From: a virus
Direction: 5' to 3' (one strand)
Length of the DNA stretch: 20,683 nt
Virus record (IMG/VR): IMGVR_UViG_3300034073_001225
Coordinates: 1 to 20,683 of that record
Shown here: positions 12,221 to 20,196 of the stretch, piece after piece
How the letters are laid out: every line of letters starts with the position of its first letter
Numbering within the stretch: position 1 is the first letter of the stretch
Made by a program: the position numbers and the translations under genes
The notes under the pieces: generated by a model
The model's input: the letters and a program-made list of their open reading frames with translations, nothing else
Databases searched by the model: none
What the model was told of the DNA's origin: nothing

Positions 12221-13483
12221 TCAGGTCAACGCATTCGTAGAGTCCATGACCCCAAACAATAAGTCGTCAAGCAGGAACGCATAAACCAAATCAGCCTGAC
12301 CCAACCCCAAAAACACCTCATGACGTGAAGGCGAAATCTGATGACGAATTGACTCAACAAAAACATTCTGACGAATCACCGAAGGCGAACCAACAGCGAA
12401 CCGTTTCTCCACCGTCAAAATATCACCAATCTCCAACGAAGCGATCAGCTCCTGCTGAGCAGAAGATAACCCGTTCAACAACACACTTGTCTCATTGAAC
12501 ACCACCTCCGGTGTCTGATACCTGTCCAACAAAGACACAGCCAAAGCCGAACCAGCAGCATCATCCACCAACGGCAAATTATTTAAAGCAAAGTTCTTAA
12601 TCCCATACTCAGCCTGCGAAGCCGTACCATTCGCCACACTCAACACCGACGACCCCAACACCTGAACCGAAATACGATTCAACACAGTCTCAGCCCCATA
12701 CAAATTATTCAACGAACGAATCGGAATATCCGTCACCCCAGTCCCACCCAACACCGCCACAGCCGTCCCAAATGAAGTTTCAATACGAGCATCAAACACC
12801 AACATCCCATCACGGGACGCATAGAACCGACCATTCTCCGAAACCTGCAAAGCCTGCAAAGCCTCCAACACATTCGTATTATCCTCATACGCAACCGTCC
12901 CAACCGTTGCCAACCCAGGATTAATCTCACGCAACGCAGTCGACCAAGCCACCTCATTCCTCGACAAAATCTCATCAACCCGCTCAGACGTCAACTGTTG
13001 TGAAGGATTAAACCCGACAAGGTTCGTCTGAGCTAACTGTGCCAAAGCATCAACAGCGAGAATCTGTGCAGATGACAAGTTCGGCTCATCGTATTCAATG
13101 TTCAAGTCATAGACATAACCCTTAAACATCGCAGCTGTACCAGCCGAACCACCATAAACCTCAATCGCTCGACGTGGCGCAATACCTAAATCCCCCTGAT
13201 ACCAAGGTGAGTCTGTGTTCAACGGGTCAAACGACCTACCAGACGCACGGTCATCAGTGAGGATGGCAAGCGTTCCGGTGTTGAACGTATCCAACTGATT
13301 AGACCGTCCACGATTGATCGTGATGTTCTGAACATACTCAGTAATATCTACGAACTCTGTAGAACCATCCAACACAGCGTTAACATCATCAAGTTCGCTG
13401 GTATCCAAAATAAAACGGTTAGCAATAAAACCGACATCCAAATTGACCTTAAGGGTTTCCCCCCAAACCGCTTGCCTAGCCAT
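12221..13483 (-). CDS. Minor tail protein (tail hub/tip)
   Basis: A 420-aa protein in the slot directly after the tape measure, where Dit/Tal or mycobacteriophage-type minor tail proteins sit. It shows an N-terminal beta region with DITEYVQNITINRGRSNQ, followed by a likely DDRASGR-containing domain, and has the feel of the gp27/hub-like family that shapes the tail tip. The ATG overlaps the tape-measure stop (TAATG at 13485-13481). No enzymatic motif or Cys cluster is seen. The tail role is secure from context; the exact subunit is not. Confidence 0.8.
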   Translation of the reverse strand: MARQAVWGETLKVNLDVGFIANRFILDTSELDDVNAVLDGSTEFVDITEYVQNITINRGRSNQLDTFNTGTLAILTDDRASGRSFDPLNTDSPWYQGDLGIAPRRAIEVYGGSAGTAAMFKGYVYDLNIEYDEPNLSSAQILAVDALAQLAQTNLVGFNPSQQLTSERVDEILSRNEVAWSTALREINPGLATVGTVAYEDNTNVLEALQALQVSENGRFYASRDGMLVFDARIETSFGTAVAVLGGTGVTDIPIRSLNNLYGAETVLNRISVQVLGSSVLSVANGTASQAEYGIKNFALNNLPLVDDAAGSALAVSLLDRYQTPEVVFNETSVLLNGLSSAQQELIASLEIGDILTVEKRFAVGSPSVIRQNVFVESIRHQISPSRHEVFLGLGQADLVYAFLLDDLLFGVMDSTNALT

Positions 13484-15519
13484 TATCTAACGCCAACAAA
13501 GTTCCCGATAGAACCAAACGAGAACTGACTACCAGTAAAGTTCAAGTATTCACGCAAGTACTGGTCAATCTCCTGACCGACCTCAATCCCACTCGCACCC
13601 AACCCAGCATTAACCTCGATATTCACATTCGGCATACCGAACTGTCCACCAGGCTGATAAACACCGCTCGTCGCTAAAGTTTGTGCGCCAGTAACCATAG
13701 CCATCGGATTAGGCATCCCACCCAACACCTTCGGATACTTAGCAATCAAATCAGCCGTAGCCTGCAACGCAGCATTGAACTCCTCCTGAGCGTTCTTCGT
13801 ATTAGTGACCGCATCCTCCCAAGCCTCATACGCCGAGACCTGCGCACGAGTCGCATCCTCAACTTGTTCCAACGCTCGGTCATAAAGAATCGAACCAACA
13901 GTCGCACCATAAATCGCCTCATTCAGAGACCGTTGCTGGTCATTCAACTCCTTAGCCGATCTAGCCTGCGAATCAGTAGCATCAGCAACCGACAACTTCG
14001 CCTCAGCCAAATCAATCTCAGCACGACGAATCTCGGTAGCAGAAGACTCAGGGTCTTTACGAACCTCAGCCAGTTTCTTCTCAGCATCAGCAACCGAGAA
14101 CACAGCCTCCTCAACCGCATACGTTGCTCGTTCCTGATTGCGTTGAGCCTTAGCCAACTCAGCCTGCGCAGCCAACGCCTCCGGTGAACCAGCACCAAAG
14201 CCACGCTCAATCTGAGCCAACTTAGCCTTAGCATCAGCCAAGTTCGTATTCGCATCAGTCAACGAAGCAAGCGACTTACTCTCAGCCTTCCCAGCCTTAC
14301 TCAACCGATCCTGCAAACGCTCAGATACACCTAGGCTCTTGTTGTATTCATCCAACTTTTGTGTTGCTGTCTTCAAAGTCTTAGTTACCTTACCTAAGCC
14401 TTTAGTGTCATCAGTCAATTCCTCAACTGAACCCTTGAAACCAGACTGCTCGTTAATGGTGTCACGAATGCTCCGTTTGTAATTATTGATAGGTACAGCG
14501 ATTGCATCAAACTTTTTGCCCACCTCATCAACATTGATGTAGTCGTTGGTTGCTTTGTAGAAGTCTTTTGCTGCGCCTACAAAGTCACGACTGAGAAGTT
14601 TGAAGTTTGCGCTAGTGATGTAATAGGCCTTGGCTATCACGTTTATAGCGGTTGCTGCTGCAACAGCAATCGCTTTGAATACTCCTGCTACGCCTGTTCC
14701 GGCTTTGCCTGATTCGAATAGGAGTTGCTGGAAACCAGCGACCAAACCTTTTTCACCGATGACTGTGGTGACACGTTGAATCGCTGGGGCAACATTTTTA
14801 ACTAAGAAGTCTGTGAACTTTTGTAGATATGGCAGAAGGGCAGCACCAATGGTTTCTAGAATCTCACCGAATTGACCAGACAAAATCTTTAACTGTCCGC
14901 TGAAAGTTCCTGCAGCGGTTTCTGCAGCACCGCCGAACTGATCGTTCAATAGGCCAACAACCTTTTCAAAGTCTTTGGACTTCTTGATGTTGTCGTCAAG
15001 TGGAATACCTAAACGAGATAATGCTGTGAACTGTCCTTGGCTGGCCTTAGCCAACGCCAATGTGACCGACGCAAGGTCTTTACCTGTGGCAGCAGAAATA
15101 TCTTGAGCAGTATTGAGCAGGTCTTGAGATTGAGTCAGGTCACCAGTTGACCGAACTAGTAAGCCCAGCGAAGTTCTAAGCTCCACATCCGACGTTCCGG
15201 TGCGAAGTTGTGTAACCGAAATGTACCGTTCAGCCGAAGCCGTCAACGCCTCATTGGCTCCAAAGGTTTTCTCCAACTGACGCTGTAACTCTGCCTGCGA
15301 TGCTTGGTCTTCGATCGCAGCCTTAACCGATTTAGTTAATCCAACAGCGATAGCACCGAAGGCTGCGGTAGCCCCAACTGCCAAAGCACCAAACAAAGGT
15401 GAGGTCTTAGAAACCTGATTCCCGAAACCCTTGATGTCACCGGATAGAAGTTTCAGCCCTGCTTTGGCTGCAGCGGTATCAGAAATAAACTTAACAACGA
15501 ACGTCCGCTCACCAGCCAT
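13483..15519 (-). CDS. Tape measure protein
   Basis: The longest gene in the window, 678 aa. It starts MAGERTFVVKFISDTAAAKA, has a hydrophobic segment at about 41-61 (PLFGALAVGATAAFGAIAVG), then a helical region typical of tape measures (TSLGLLVRSTGDLTQSQDLL, LASVTLALAKASQGQFTALS). A long charged coiled-coil stretch spans about 415-580. Tape measures set tail length at about 0.15 nm per residue, so the tail would be near 100 nm. It follows the chaperone and gp10-like genes, with one primase-like gene in between. No lytic enzyme domain is visible. Confidence 0.95.
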   Translation of the reverse strand: MAGERTFVVKFISDTAAAKAGLKLLSGDIKGFGNQVSKTSPLFGALAVGATAAFGAIAVGLTKSVKAAIEDQASQAELQRQLEKTFGANEALTASAERYISVTQLRTGTSDVELRTSLGLLVRSTGDLTQSQDLLNTAQDISAATGKDLASVTLALAKASQGQFTALSRLGIPLDDNIKKSKDFEKVVGLLNDQFGGAAETAAGTFSGQLKILSGQFGEILETIGAALLPYLQKFTDFLVKNVAPAIQRVTTVIGEKGLVAGFQQLLFESGKAGTGVAGVFKAIAVAAATAINVIAKAYYITSANFKLLSRDFVGAAKDFYKATNDYINVDEVGKKFDAIAVPINNYKRSIRDTINEQSGFKGSVEELTDDTKGLGKVTKTLKTATQKLDEYNKSLGVSERLQDRLSKAGKAESKSLASLTDANTNLADAKAKLAQIERGFGAGSPEALAAQAELAKAQRNQERATYAVEEAVFSVADAEKKLAEVRKDPESSATEIRRAEIDLAEAKLSVADATDSQARSAKELNDQQRSLNEAIYGATVGSILYDRALEQVEDATRAQVSAYEAWEDAVTNTKNAQEEFNAALQATADLIAKYPKVLGGMPNPMAMVTGAQTLATSGVYQPGGQFGMPNVNIEVNAGLGASGIEVGQEIDQYLREYLNFTGSQFSFGSIGNFVGVR

Positions 15520-15528
15520 ACGCCGATT

Positions 15529-16239
15529 CTACTCAATAACAGACAACCCATTCCGCAAAGCAACAAACTCATCAAGCATCGCATAATACAAAGCCTTCCC
15601 CGACAGGCCGTCCCATCGAGAAATATCTACAGGCGCATCCCACCAAGCATCATCCAAAATCTCTGAACCAGCACGACGCTGACGAGGCTGACGAACCTGC
15701 TTCGAGCGAGGCGAGACAGGATTGATGACAGGTTCAACATCCAACCTGAACGACGAATCCAACAACGCACCATGACCTTCATGGAACTCAAACGGCTGAT
15801 TTGGTGCATGTTGAGGGAGATAGAAAATACGAGCAGGGTCTTTAGTCTGAGGGTCACCGACCAACCCGATACGGTCATGCAACTCAGCCCACACCACACG
15901 CCACAACGAAGCAGGAACTTTCTCCGCTAACGGTAGAACCAGGTGATAGTGAGGATCATCTAAACGATGCGAATAGGTGGAATAGGCAAACCACTCCAAC
16001 CCATCAAGCCGTGCATGGTCAAACGCTTCACCGTCCATGTCCACAACCAATGCCTCAACAAACCTGACATTCCTGTTACCACGAGTCGTACCCTGGTCAT
16101 ACTCAACCGGAGACCACAACGCCCCCGCAGCCTTGACAGCATTCTCCTCATGGAACGACAACAGTTCTTTGAGTTGTTCCCAAGACGAAGCCAACGGCTT
16201 CGGATAAACAGACTTCACATTCTTAAACAGAACTGCCAT
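15529..16239 (-). CDS. Stand-alone primase-like (AEP-type) protein among tail genes
   Basis: The 236-aa protein has the archaeo-eukaryotic primase/Rep layout: V65-V-D67-M-D69-G acidic pair, H97-Y-H99-L-V-L-P-L histidine motif, and D134-P-A-R137-I-F-Y-L-P. These correspond to catalytic metal-binding residues and nucleotide contacts. No helicase or ATPase part follows. The C-terminal 60 residues have a basic linker (SPRSKQVRQPRQRR) and a helical end. It starts with AGGAGGAGG a few bases ahead, and a promoter-like pair lies at 16256-16283. It sits between a gp10-like tail gene and the tape measure, an odd place for a replication enzyme. It may be a mobile primase or a replication initiator. Confidence 0.8.
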   Translation of the reverse strand: MAVLFKNVKSVYPKPLASSWEQLKELLSFHEENAVKAAGALWSPVEYDQGTTRGNRNVRFVEALVVDMDGEAFDHARLDGLEWFAYSTYSHRLDDPHYHLVLPLAEKVPASLWRVVWAELHDRIGLVGDPQTKDPARIFYLPQHAPNQPFEFHEGHGALLDSSFRLDVEPVINPVSPRSKQVRQPRQRRAGSEILDDAWWDAPVDISRWDGLSGKALYYAMLDEFVALRNGLSVIE

Positions 16240-16255
16240 AACCCCTCCTCCTAGA

Positions 16256-16283
16256 AGGGTACAGGAAACCCAGCCAAAGTCAA
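16256..16283 (-). promoter_or_regulatory. Weak promoter-like pair before the primase-like gene
   Basis: On the minus strand TTGACT (16283-16278) is followed after 16 bases by TACCCT (16261-16256). The -35 is strong but the -10 matches only three consensus positions. The predicted start near 16249 leaves a leader of about 10 bases that still keeps AGGAGG. The 16-base spacing equals that of the two better promoters here. Confidence 0.35.
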
Positions 16284-16882
16284 GCCTTATCTTTTAAGGT
16301 GTTCAACACTCGCTGGATAGCGTCCAAATACTCCCTAGCGATATTCTCTTTTTCCTTACGGACAGTAGGCCAGAAGAAATAACCAGAACGCCCACGATGG
16401 CGCAAGAACTGGCTGGTATGCCCGCCACCCTTACGATACCCGTCACGAGACTCACCCTTTTTATTTACCGACCTAGCCCCAACAGAAGTCTTTAACCCTT
16501 TACCGAACTTGCCTCCACCGAACTCGGCGCCAAAGAACACATCACCCCTAGTCACCTTCCGCTTGCGCTTCCTGTTCGGGTTTGATTTAGAAACAAACGC
16601 AGAACTAGAACTCAAAGCAATCGTAGGAATACGGTCAGACCTAGCCTTCATTCCCTTCATCACCTCAGTTGCCTGACTGCTACGTTTCACAGACGTAGCC
16701 TCAGCCTTCGCTTTTTCAACTAGGTTTTGTGCCACACTCTGTGCAGCCTTACGCATCTCAGTATTAAATCTCTCGTCAGCCTTCGCAGCGTCACGCAAGA
16801 AGGCTGCGATACCGATAATTTGAACAGGGTCATTCCCACCAGTAATTGAAACCTGTCCTGCTCTACCTATCGCTTGCGCCAT
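16280..16882 (-). CDS. HK97 gp10-like tail/head-tail protein
   Basis: A 200-aa basic protein with a helical first part (AFLRDAAKADERFNTEMRKA), a very basic middle (KSNPNRKRKRKVTRG) and the motif F-F-G-A-E-F-G-G followed later by QFLRHRGRSGYFFWPTVRKE. FGAEFGG with H-x-GR-x-GYFFWPT is a signature of a small structural protein family in actinophage tail operons, related to gp10-like completion proteins. It lies just after the tail chaperone. Assembly into the head-tail joint or tail is inferred from position and motif. Confidence 0.7.
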   Translation of the reverse strand: MAQAIGRAGQVSITGGNDPVQIIGIAAFLRDAAKADERFNTEMRKAAQSVAQNLVEKAKAEATSVKRSSQATEVMKGMKARSDRIPTIALSSSSAFVSKSNPNRKRKRKVTRGDVFFGAEFGGGKFGKGLKTSVGARSVNKKGESRDGYRKGGGHTSQFLRHRGRSGYFFWPTVRKEKENIAREYLDAIQRVLNTLKDKA

Positions 16883-16891
16883 AAGAACAGA

Positions 16892-17301
16892 CTACTTGTT
16901 TAGATGAATTGCTCTCCAACGCAAATAAGCAAACATCGTGAACAACATTCGAGGGTCTTCTGCCAGCAACACCGATGGAGCGATACCTGTCTCAACAGAC
17001 AGGTATGCAATCATCCAATGCGCTGACTGGTCTCCAAAGGGACGATCACAGCGTCAGCTTGATCCCCTAACTCCAACGCCTCAATCTCGTTAATCCATGA
17101 ATCAAAATCTAAACCCGTCTTCTTCTGACGATGCTCAGAATGCCAAGCCATAAACGCAAGGTCAGTCAAAGTGAGTTCGGCTTCAAACTTCGCAACACTC
17201 TTGCTGAAGTTTTTTTCAAACGCAATAAAGTCAGGGAACGTCGCCATGATTGTTCGCTTGGATTGATCCAAAGCAGAAGTAACTTCCAATGCTATTTTCA
17301 T
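16892..17301 (-). CDS. Tail assembly chaperone, long -1 frameshift product (GT type)
   Basis: The coordinates span a fusion read in two frames. The first 89 codons are the short chaperone (17301 to 17035). After -1 slippage on C-CCT-TTG (17041-17035), 47 further codons run to the TAG at 16894-16892, giving 136 aa. The added part reads GDQSAHWMIAYLSVETGIAP and then LLAEDPRMLFTMFAYLRWRA, a sequence style typical of the T part of tail assembly chaperones. The two products are needed in a fixed ratio to load the tape measure for tail tube assembly. A -1 frame stop (TGA) just upstream limits where the shift can happen. Confidence 0.8.
16983..17006 (-). other. Perfect 10-bp hairpin after the frameshift site
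   Basis: The arms atacctgtct (16983-16992) and agacaggtat (16997-17006) are exact reverse complements around a 4-base loop. In the mRNA the stem begins 28 bases after the slippery heptamer and 4 bases after the short product's stop codon. The usual stimulator spacing is 5-9 bases, so its role is uncertain. Confidence 0.65.
17011..17301 (-). CDS. Tail assembly chaperone, short product (G type)
   Basis: A 96-aa protein between the major tail protein and the tape-measure side of the operon, the fixed place for the chaperone in siphoviruses. It starts MKIALEVTSALDQSKRTIMA and is helical at FIAFEKNFSKSVAKFEAELT and LAFMAWHSEHR. GGAGG lies 5 bases ahead of the ATG. Most ribosomes stop at the TGA at 17013-17011. 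A 40-codon ORF starts at an ATG overlapping this stop (ATGA at 17014-17011) and shares the frame of the frameshift extension, so re-initiation is a second possible route to the T part. Confidence 0.85.
   Translation of the reverse strand: MKIALEVTSALDQSKRTIMATFPDFIAFEKNFSKSVAKFEAELTLTDLAFMAWHSEHRQKKTGLDFDSWINEIEALELGDQADAVIVPLETSQRIG
17035..17041 (-). other. Slippery heptamer C-CCT-TTG for -1 frameshift
   Basis: CCCTTTG on the minus strand fits X-XXY-YYZ, with zero-frame codons CCT (Pro88) and TTG (Leu89). It is the only such heptamer in the short interval between the upstream -1-frame TGA and the zero-frame stop, where a shift would have to occur. Confidence 0.75.
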
Positions 17302-17330
17302 TTTTCCTCCGCAGGGTTAAGGGTTAAAAG

Positions 17331-17756
17331 TTATGCGCCAGTACCGGTCTTAGTTACAGCACCATCAATTGGGTAGGTGACCGATGCAGTAGCAAGATCG
17401 CCAACAGCACCAGCAACAGGAGTCCAAGTCAACGGAAGCACATTGAATGCGTACTGTGGGTTCGTGCTTGAAGCAGCAGCAGTTCCGTTTGGCTTAACTG
17501 TCATTGGTACAGCAGTTCCACCAGCCCAAGCGTCATAGAACAACTTCTCAATCGTTGGATAATCCTGATGCAAATCAATCGTGATCGAGTTGTCTTGAAG
17601 ACCCGAGATACGAGTAACCGCACCAGACGAACCGAACGAAGTTGTAGCAACTTCAGCCTTTGACAGGTTCAGAGTTACTGATGCAACGTATGACGTGATG
17701 TCTGTTGCAGCTGTGCCGAAGGTGACCGCTACGTTTGTGAGAACTTGCTTTGCCAT
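17331..17756 (-). CDS. Major tail tube protein
   Basis: A 141-aa beta-rich protein (MAKQVLTNVAVTFGTAATDI, SVTLNLSKAEVATTSFG, SGLQDNSITIDLHQDY) ending in Thr/Gly. The pattern N-V-x-F-G-T-x-x-T-D-I-T-x-Y-V and the DSITIDLHQDY-like core match small tail tube subunits of actinophages. It is followed by the tail chaperone, as in siphoviruses generally. The upstream 78-base gap may hold a promoter but no convincing boxes were found. Subunits stack as hexameric rings to form the tube. Confidence 0.85.
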   Translation of the reverse strand: MAKQVLTNVAVTFGTAATDITSYVASVTLNLSKAEVATTSFGSSGAVTRISGLQDNSITIDLHQDYPTIEKLFYDAWAGGTAVPMTVKPNGTAAASSTNPQYAFNVLPLTWTPVAGAVGDLATASVTYPIDGAVTKTGTGA

Positions 17757-17834
17757 ATTTGATACTCCTGCCTCACGGCACTCGAAGATTAACTAATAAA
17801 ACTCTACACGCCAGCAAGCCAGCGAATCAATAGA

Positions 17835-18242
17835 CTAAGCGTACACCACCACACGGAAGTCAACCATCAAATAGGTTGCATCGTTGCCATCCATCGTGGA
17901 GATATTTGAGGCAGACTCAACCAAAAGATTCTGCACCACACCACCCAAAGACCGGTCAGCTTCCAACGCTGCACGAACCGAAGTGGAACCCTCATAGGAT
18001 AGAAACCCATCCAAGGCGGTCTGGGCTGTACGTTCCGCAGACCGACCCACAACCACAGACACCACGAAGATATGGGTGACTAGCCCACCACGCATCGCCC
18101 CGTTGTAGGTGATTGAATCCAACATAGGCCAAGCAAACGGAGCATTCAGATTGTCAGGTTGCTGAGCGTAAGCCCTCAGACCTGGGATCGTGGCTAAAGC
18201 GTTAGCGAGACCAGTCTTGATGTCGGTGACAGAGTAACTCAT
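17835..18242 (-). CDS. Tail terminator/completion protein
   Basis: A 135-aa protein (MSYSVTDIKTGLANALATIP, VTHIFVVSVVVGRSAERTAQ) with a mixed alpha-beta plan in the slot between the head-tail connector and the major tail protein. Phage tail terminators of this size cap the tube and join it to the head. The ATG overlaps the connector's stop (ATGA at 18242-18239). Family is inferred from size, order and fold pattern. Confidence 0.75.
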   Translation of the reverse strand: MSYSVTDIKTGLANALATIPGLRAYAQQPDNLNAPFAWPMLDSITYNGAMRGGLVTHIFVVSVVVGRSAERTAQTALDGFLSYEGSTSVRAALEADRSLGGVVQNLLVESASNISTMDGNDATYLMVDFRVVVYA

Positions 18243-18862
18243 GCAAATATCCGCATACGACGATACGGCTCGACTAGCTGAGCCATATCAGGGTCAAGGA
18301 AGCGAGACACACGAATCGCACCCAAGTCACCGAAGCCTGCCACACCGAGCGGAGAGTCGTAGCGTTTGAAGATGCGTGAAGCCTGAATGATTGTGGCTTG
18401 GGTGATTGGCTCCGGCACCGAAGGCCAACCGAACACAGCAGTCACCTGAACCAAAGCCTGCTCACCATAATTGGCATTGACCGTTGGGAACAGGTAGTCG
18501 CCAACAGCACGAATCTTGTCGTAGCTCCATGTCAACCCGTCAAGGTTTCCGTTCAACGGTTCCAACTGGTAGTCAGATACTTTCCATGTCACATCAAAAG
18601 TTCCGTCAGCCTGTGACGATGTTTTGAGTGTGAGTGCTGTACCAGCAACATCATCAATGGAGCAGTAGAACGAATCTTCTGCTTGGAAGACTCGTGCCTC
18701 TGCTGTGCCTGACTGCCAGAACCGACGATTGCAATAGCCATCAATTAGACGTGATGCAGCCCCAACACAGTTATCAATCAAGTCGTCATCAAGGGTGTCA
18801 GCCGTTCCAATTCGGAGAGCTGCTTTGACCTGATTTCTGGTTGCGTAGCCTTGGTTAATCAT
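18239..18862 (-). CDS. Head-tail connector (gp6-like)
   Basis: A 207-aa protein whose first part (MINQGYATRNQVKAALRIGT, DLIDNCVGAASRLIDGYCNR) is the helical region of HK97 gp6/DNA-packaging connector proteins. A beta domain and a final helix (AQLVEPYRRMRIF) follow. It is the head-side joint protein between portal and tail. It lies directly before the tail terminator, as in HK97-type gene orders. The portal, terminase and capsid genes are not in this window and are expected further right. Confidence 0.8.
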   Translation of the reverse strand: MINQGYATRNQVKAALRIGTADTLDDDLIDNCVGAASRLIDGYCNRRFWQSGTAEARVFQAEDSFYCSIDDVAGTALTLKTSSQADGTFDVTWKVSDYQLEPLNGNLDGLTWSYDKIRAVGDYLFPTVNANYGEQALVQVTAVFGWPSVPEPITQATIIQASRIFKRYDSPLGVAGFGDLGAIRVSRFLDPDMAQLVEPYRRMRIFA

Positions 18863-18874
18863 GGTGTTCCGATT

Positions 18875-19540
18875 CTAGTTGATTGAAGCAAAGCCACGAT
18901 ACTGAACACCCTCAAGGCTGTAGTTCACAAACGGGTTCAACGAATACACCTGACATGAGTAGACATCCCACAACCGTTGCTTCATCGCTCGAAGGTGCAT
19001 CTCATATAAAGCCCAAGGAGAATCACCTGGCACATAACCATCCACCCTGTCACGCCCACCAAGCGAACCACAGTCAGCCCCAACAAGGACTATGAACTTC
19101 GCTCCCATGTGCGCTGCCAAGTGCATCGCCCCATGAATGCTTGATGAGCCGATAGTCAACTGTCCTGACAGCACAGCCCAATCTTTTCCATGAGGATCAA
19201 AGGTTGTTCCTGGTCTGCCGGTGCGAGTGCCGAAGGTGGTGATGTTCGGCATAAACCCACCGAACGACCCATCAGTTCCGTGTTCCCTTTCAGGGGTGAA
19301 AACACCGATACAGTCCTCACGCACAGCCTCACTCTTAGCGTCCTCGTGGTAATGGCTGAAACAGTAGTAACCCTTCAGCCCGAATACTGAGCCAACGAAG
19401 TTGACTGCGATGGTGAGTTTGTCGTCAAAGAAGTCTGGTGTCAGATAGTCGAGTGTTGCTCCTGATCCGAGAACATAGATGGTCTCGCCTTCATGCAGAT
19501 TCTCATAATCATCCATCGGGTCGTATTCTCTTAGTCCCAT
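18875..19540 (-). CDS. MptE/DUF115-like sugar or pterin-type transferase
   Basis: Starting MGLREYDPMDDYENLHEGET, the 221-aa protein has a Rossmann-type opening I-Y-V-L-G-S-G-A-T-L (21-30) with a loop to N47, then a later strand FIVLVGADCGSLGG. This is the pattern of the MptE-like/DUF115 family, some members of which act in sugar or surface-polysaccharide modification. The ATG at 19540 overlaps the GT2 stop by 10 bases; a longer in-frame start at 19600 would read through the GT2 gene. With two glycosyltransferases next to it, a glycan step is the best guess. Confidence 0.65.
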   Translation of the reverse strand: MGLREYDPMDDYENLHEGETIYVLGSGATLDYLTPDFFDDKLTIAVNFVGSVFGLKGYYCFSHYHEDAKSEAVREDCIGVFTPEREHGTDGSFGGFMPNITTFGTRTGRPGTTFDPHGKDWAVLSGQLTIGSSSIHGAMHLAAHMGAKFIVLVGADCGSLGGRDRVDGYVPGDSPWALYEMHLRAMKQRLWDVYSCQVYSLNPFVNYSLEGVQYRGFASIN

Positions 19541-20196
19541 CCCAATTCCCTTCTCCGTGTTAAATCCCAATGACCCGCATCGGGAAGACCTGACTGCCAT
19601 CGCATCGCATGAAGCGCAGCATTGGAGGCGAAGCTCTTGCCGTTGCGTTCCTGAAACTCTGGTGCCGAGTTAATCGTAGACGAGTTATCATGAACCACCC
19701 CAGCGTCAGAAGTCCAGAACTTTATATTCAACCGTTGCGCACGTTCCTGAAAATCGTTGTCCTCAAAATATGCGGGGACATAACACTCGCTGAACAACCC
19801 AACCTTGGCAACCACCTCAGACCCAATCCACGCACAACACCAACCAGGCTGAGCCTCAGTCAACGTCACCGAATCAGGTTGACAATCCTTGTAGAAAACT
19901 TCTAACTGTCCAAGCTCAAAGTACGCATCCGAGTTCAGCAGTATCCAGCCGTCAGCGTGAGGAGTTGCCTTGATGCCGAGGTTCCATGATGGAGCAACAC
20001 CGAGGTTCGTAGGCATTGACCAGACGTAATAGTTCTTTACATGGCGACGGTCAATCACCCAAGGGTAATCATGCAGGGTGGACTGCCCGCCGTTATCAAT
20101 GACGATGAGTGTTTCCACCGGATAGTCGATGGACTGCAAGCAGCGTTCTAGTAGGTCATACCTGTTTAGGACGGGGACGACGATGACTGGCACCAT
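19531..20196 (-). CDS. Family 2 (GT-A) glycosyltransferase
   Basis: The 221-aa protein has the GT2 layout: V32-I-D-N-G-G37 nucleotide-sugar turn, N-L-G-V-A-P-S-W-N-L-G-I at 64-75, N88-S-D90 in place of the D-x-D metal site, and F144-E-D-N-D148 for the catalytic base. The set resembles rhamnosyl- and related transferases. It overlaps the GT-B gene's end by 31 bases and the MptE-like gene's start by 10. The acceptor is unknown; virion or host-surface glycans are both possible. Confidence 0.85.
   Translation of the reverse strand: MVPVIVVPVLNRYDLLERCLQSIDYPVETLIVIDNGGQSTLHDYPWVIDRRHVKNYYVWSMPTNLGVAPSWNLGIKATPHADGWILLNSDAYFELGQLEVFYKDCQPDSVTLTEAQPGWCCAWIGSEVVAKVGLFSECYVPAYFEDNDFQERAQRLNIKFWTSDAGVVHDNSSTINSAPEFQERNGKSFASNAALHAMRWQSGLPDAGHWDLTRRRELGWD

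Noticed and set aside
12203-12240. TTGACC-17-AACTAT as a promoter for the fibre-like gene
   Set aside because: The -10 box is weak and the predicted start would fall inside the coding region.
13681-14187. 168-codon plus-strand ORF opposite the tape measure
   Set aside because: The Arg/Ser/Leu-rich composition is that of a shadow of a coiled-coil gene, and no ribosome site or coupling supports it.
17757-17834. Promoter in the gap before the major tail protein
   Set aside because: Candidate boxes (TTGATT/TGTAGA, TTGCTG/TAGTTA) match the consensus poorly at any acceptable spacing.
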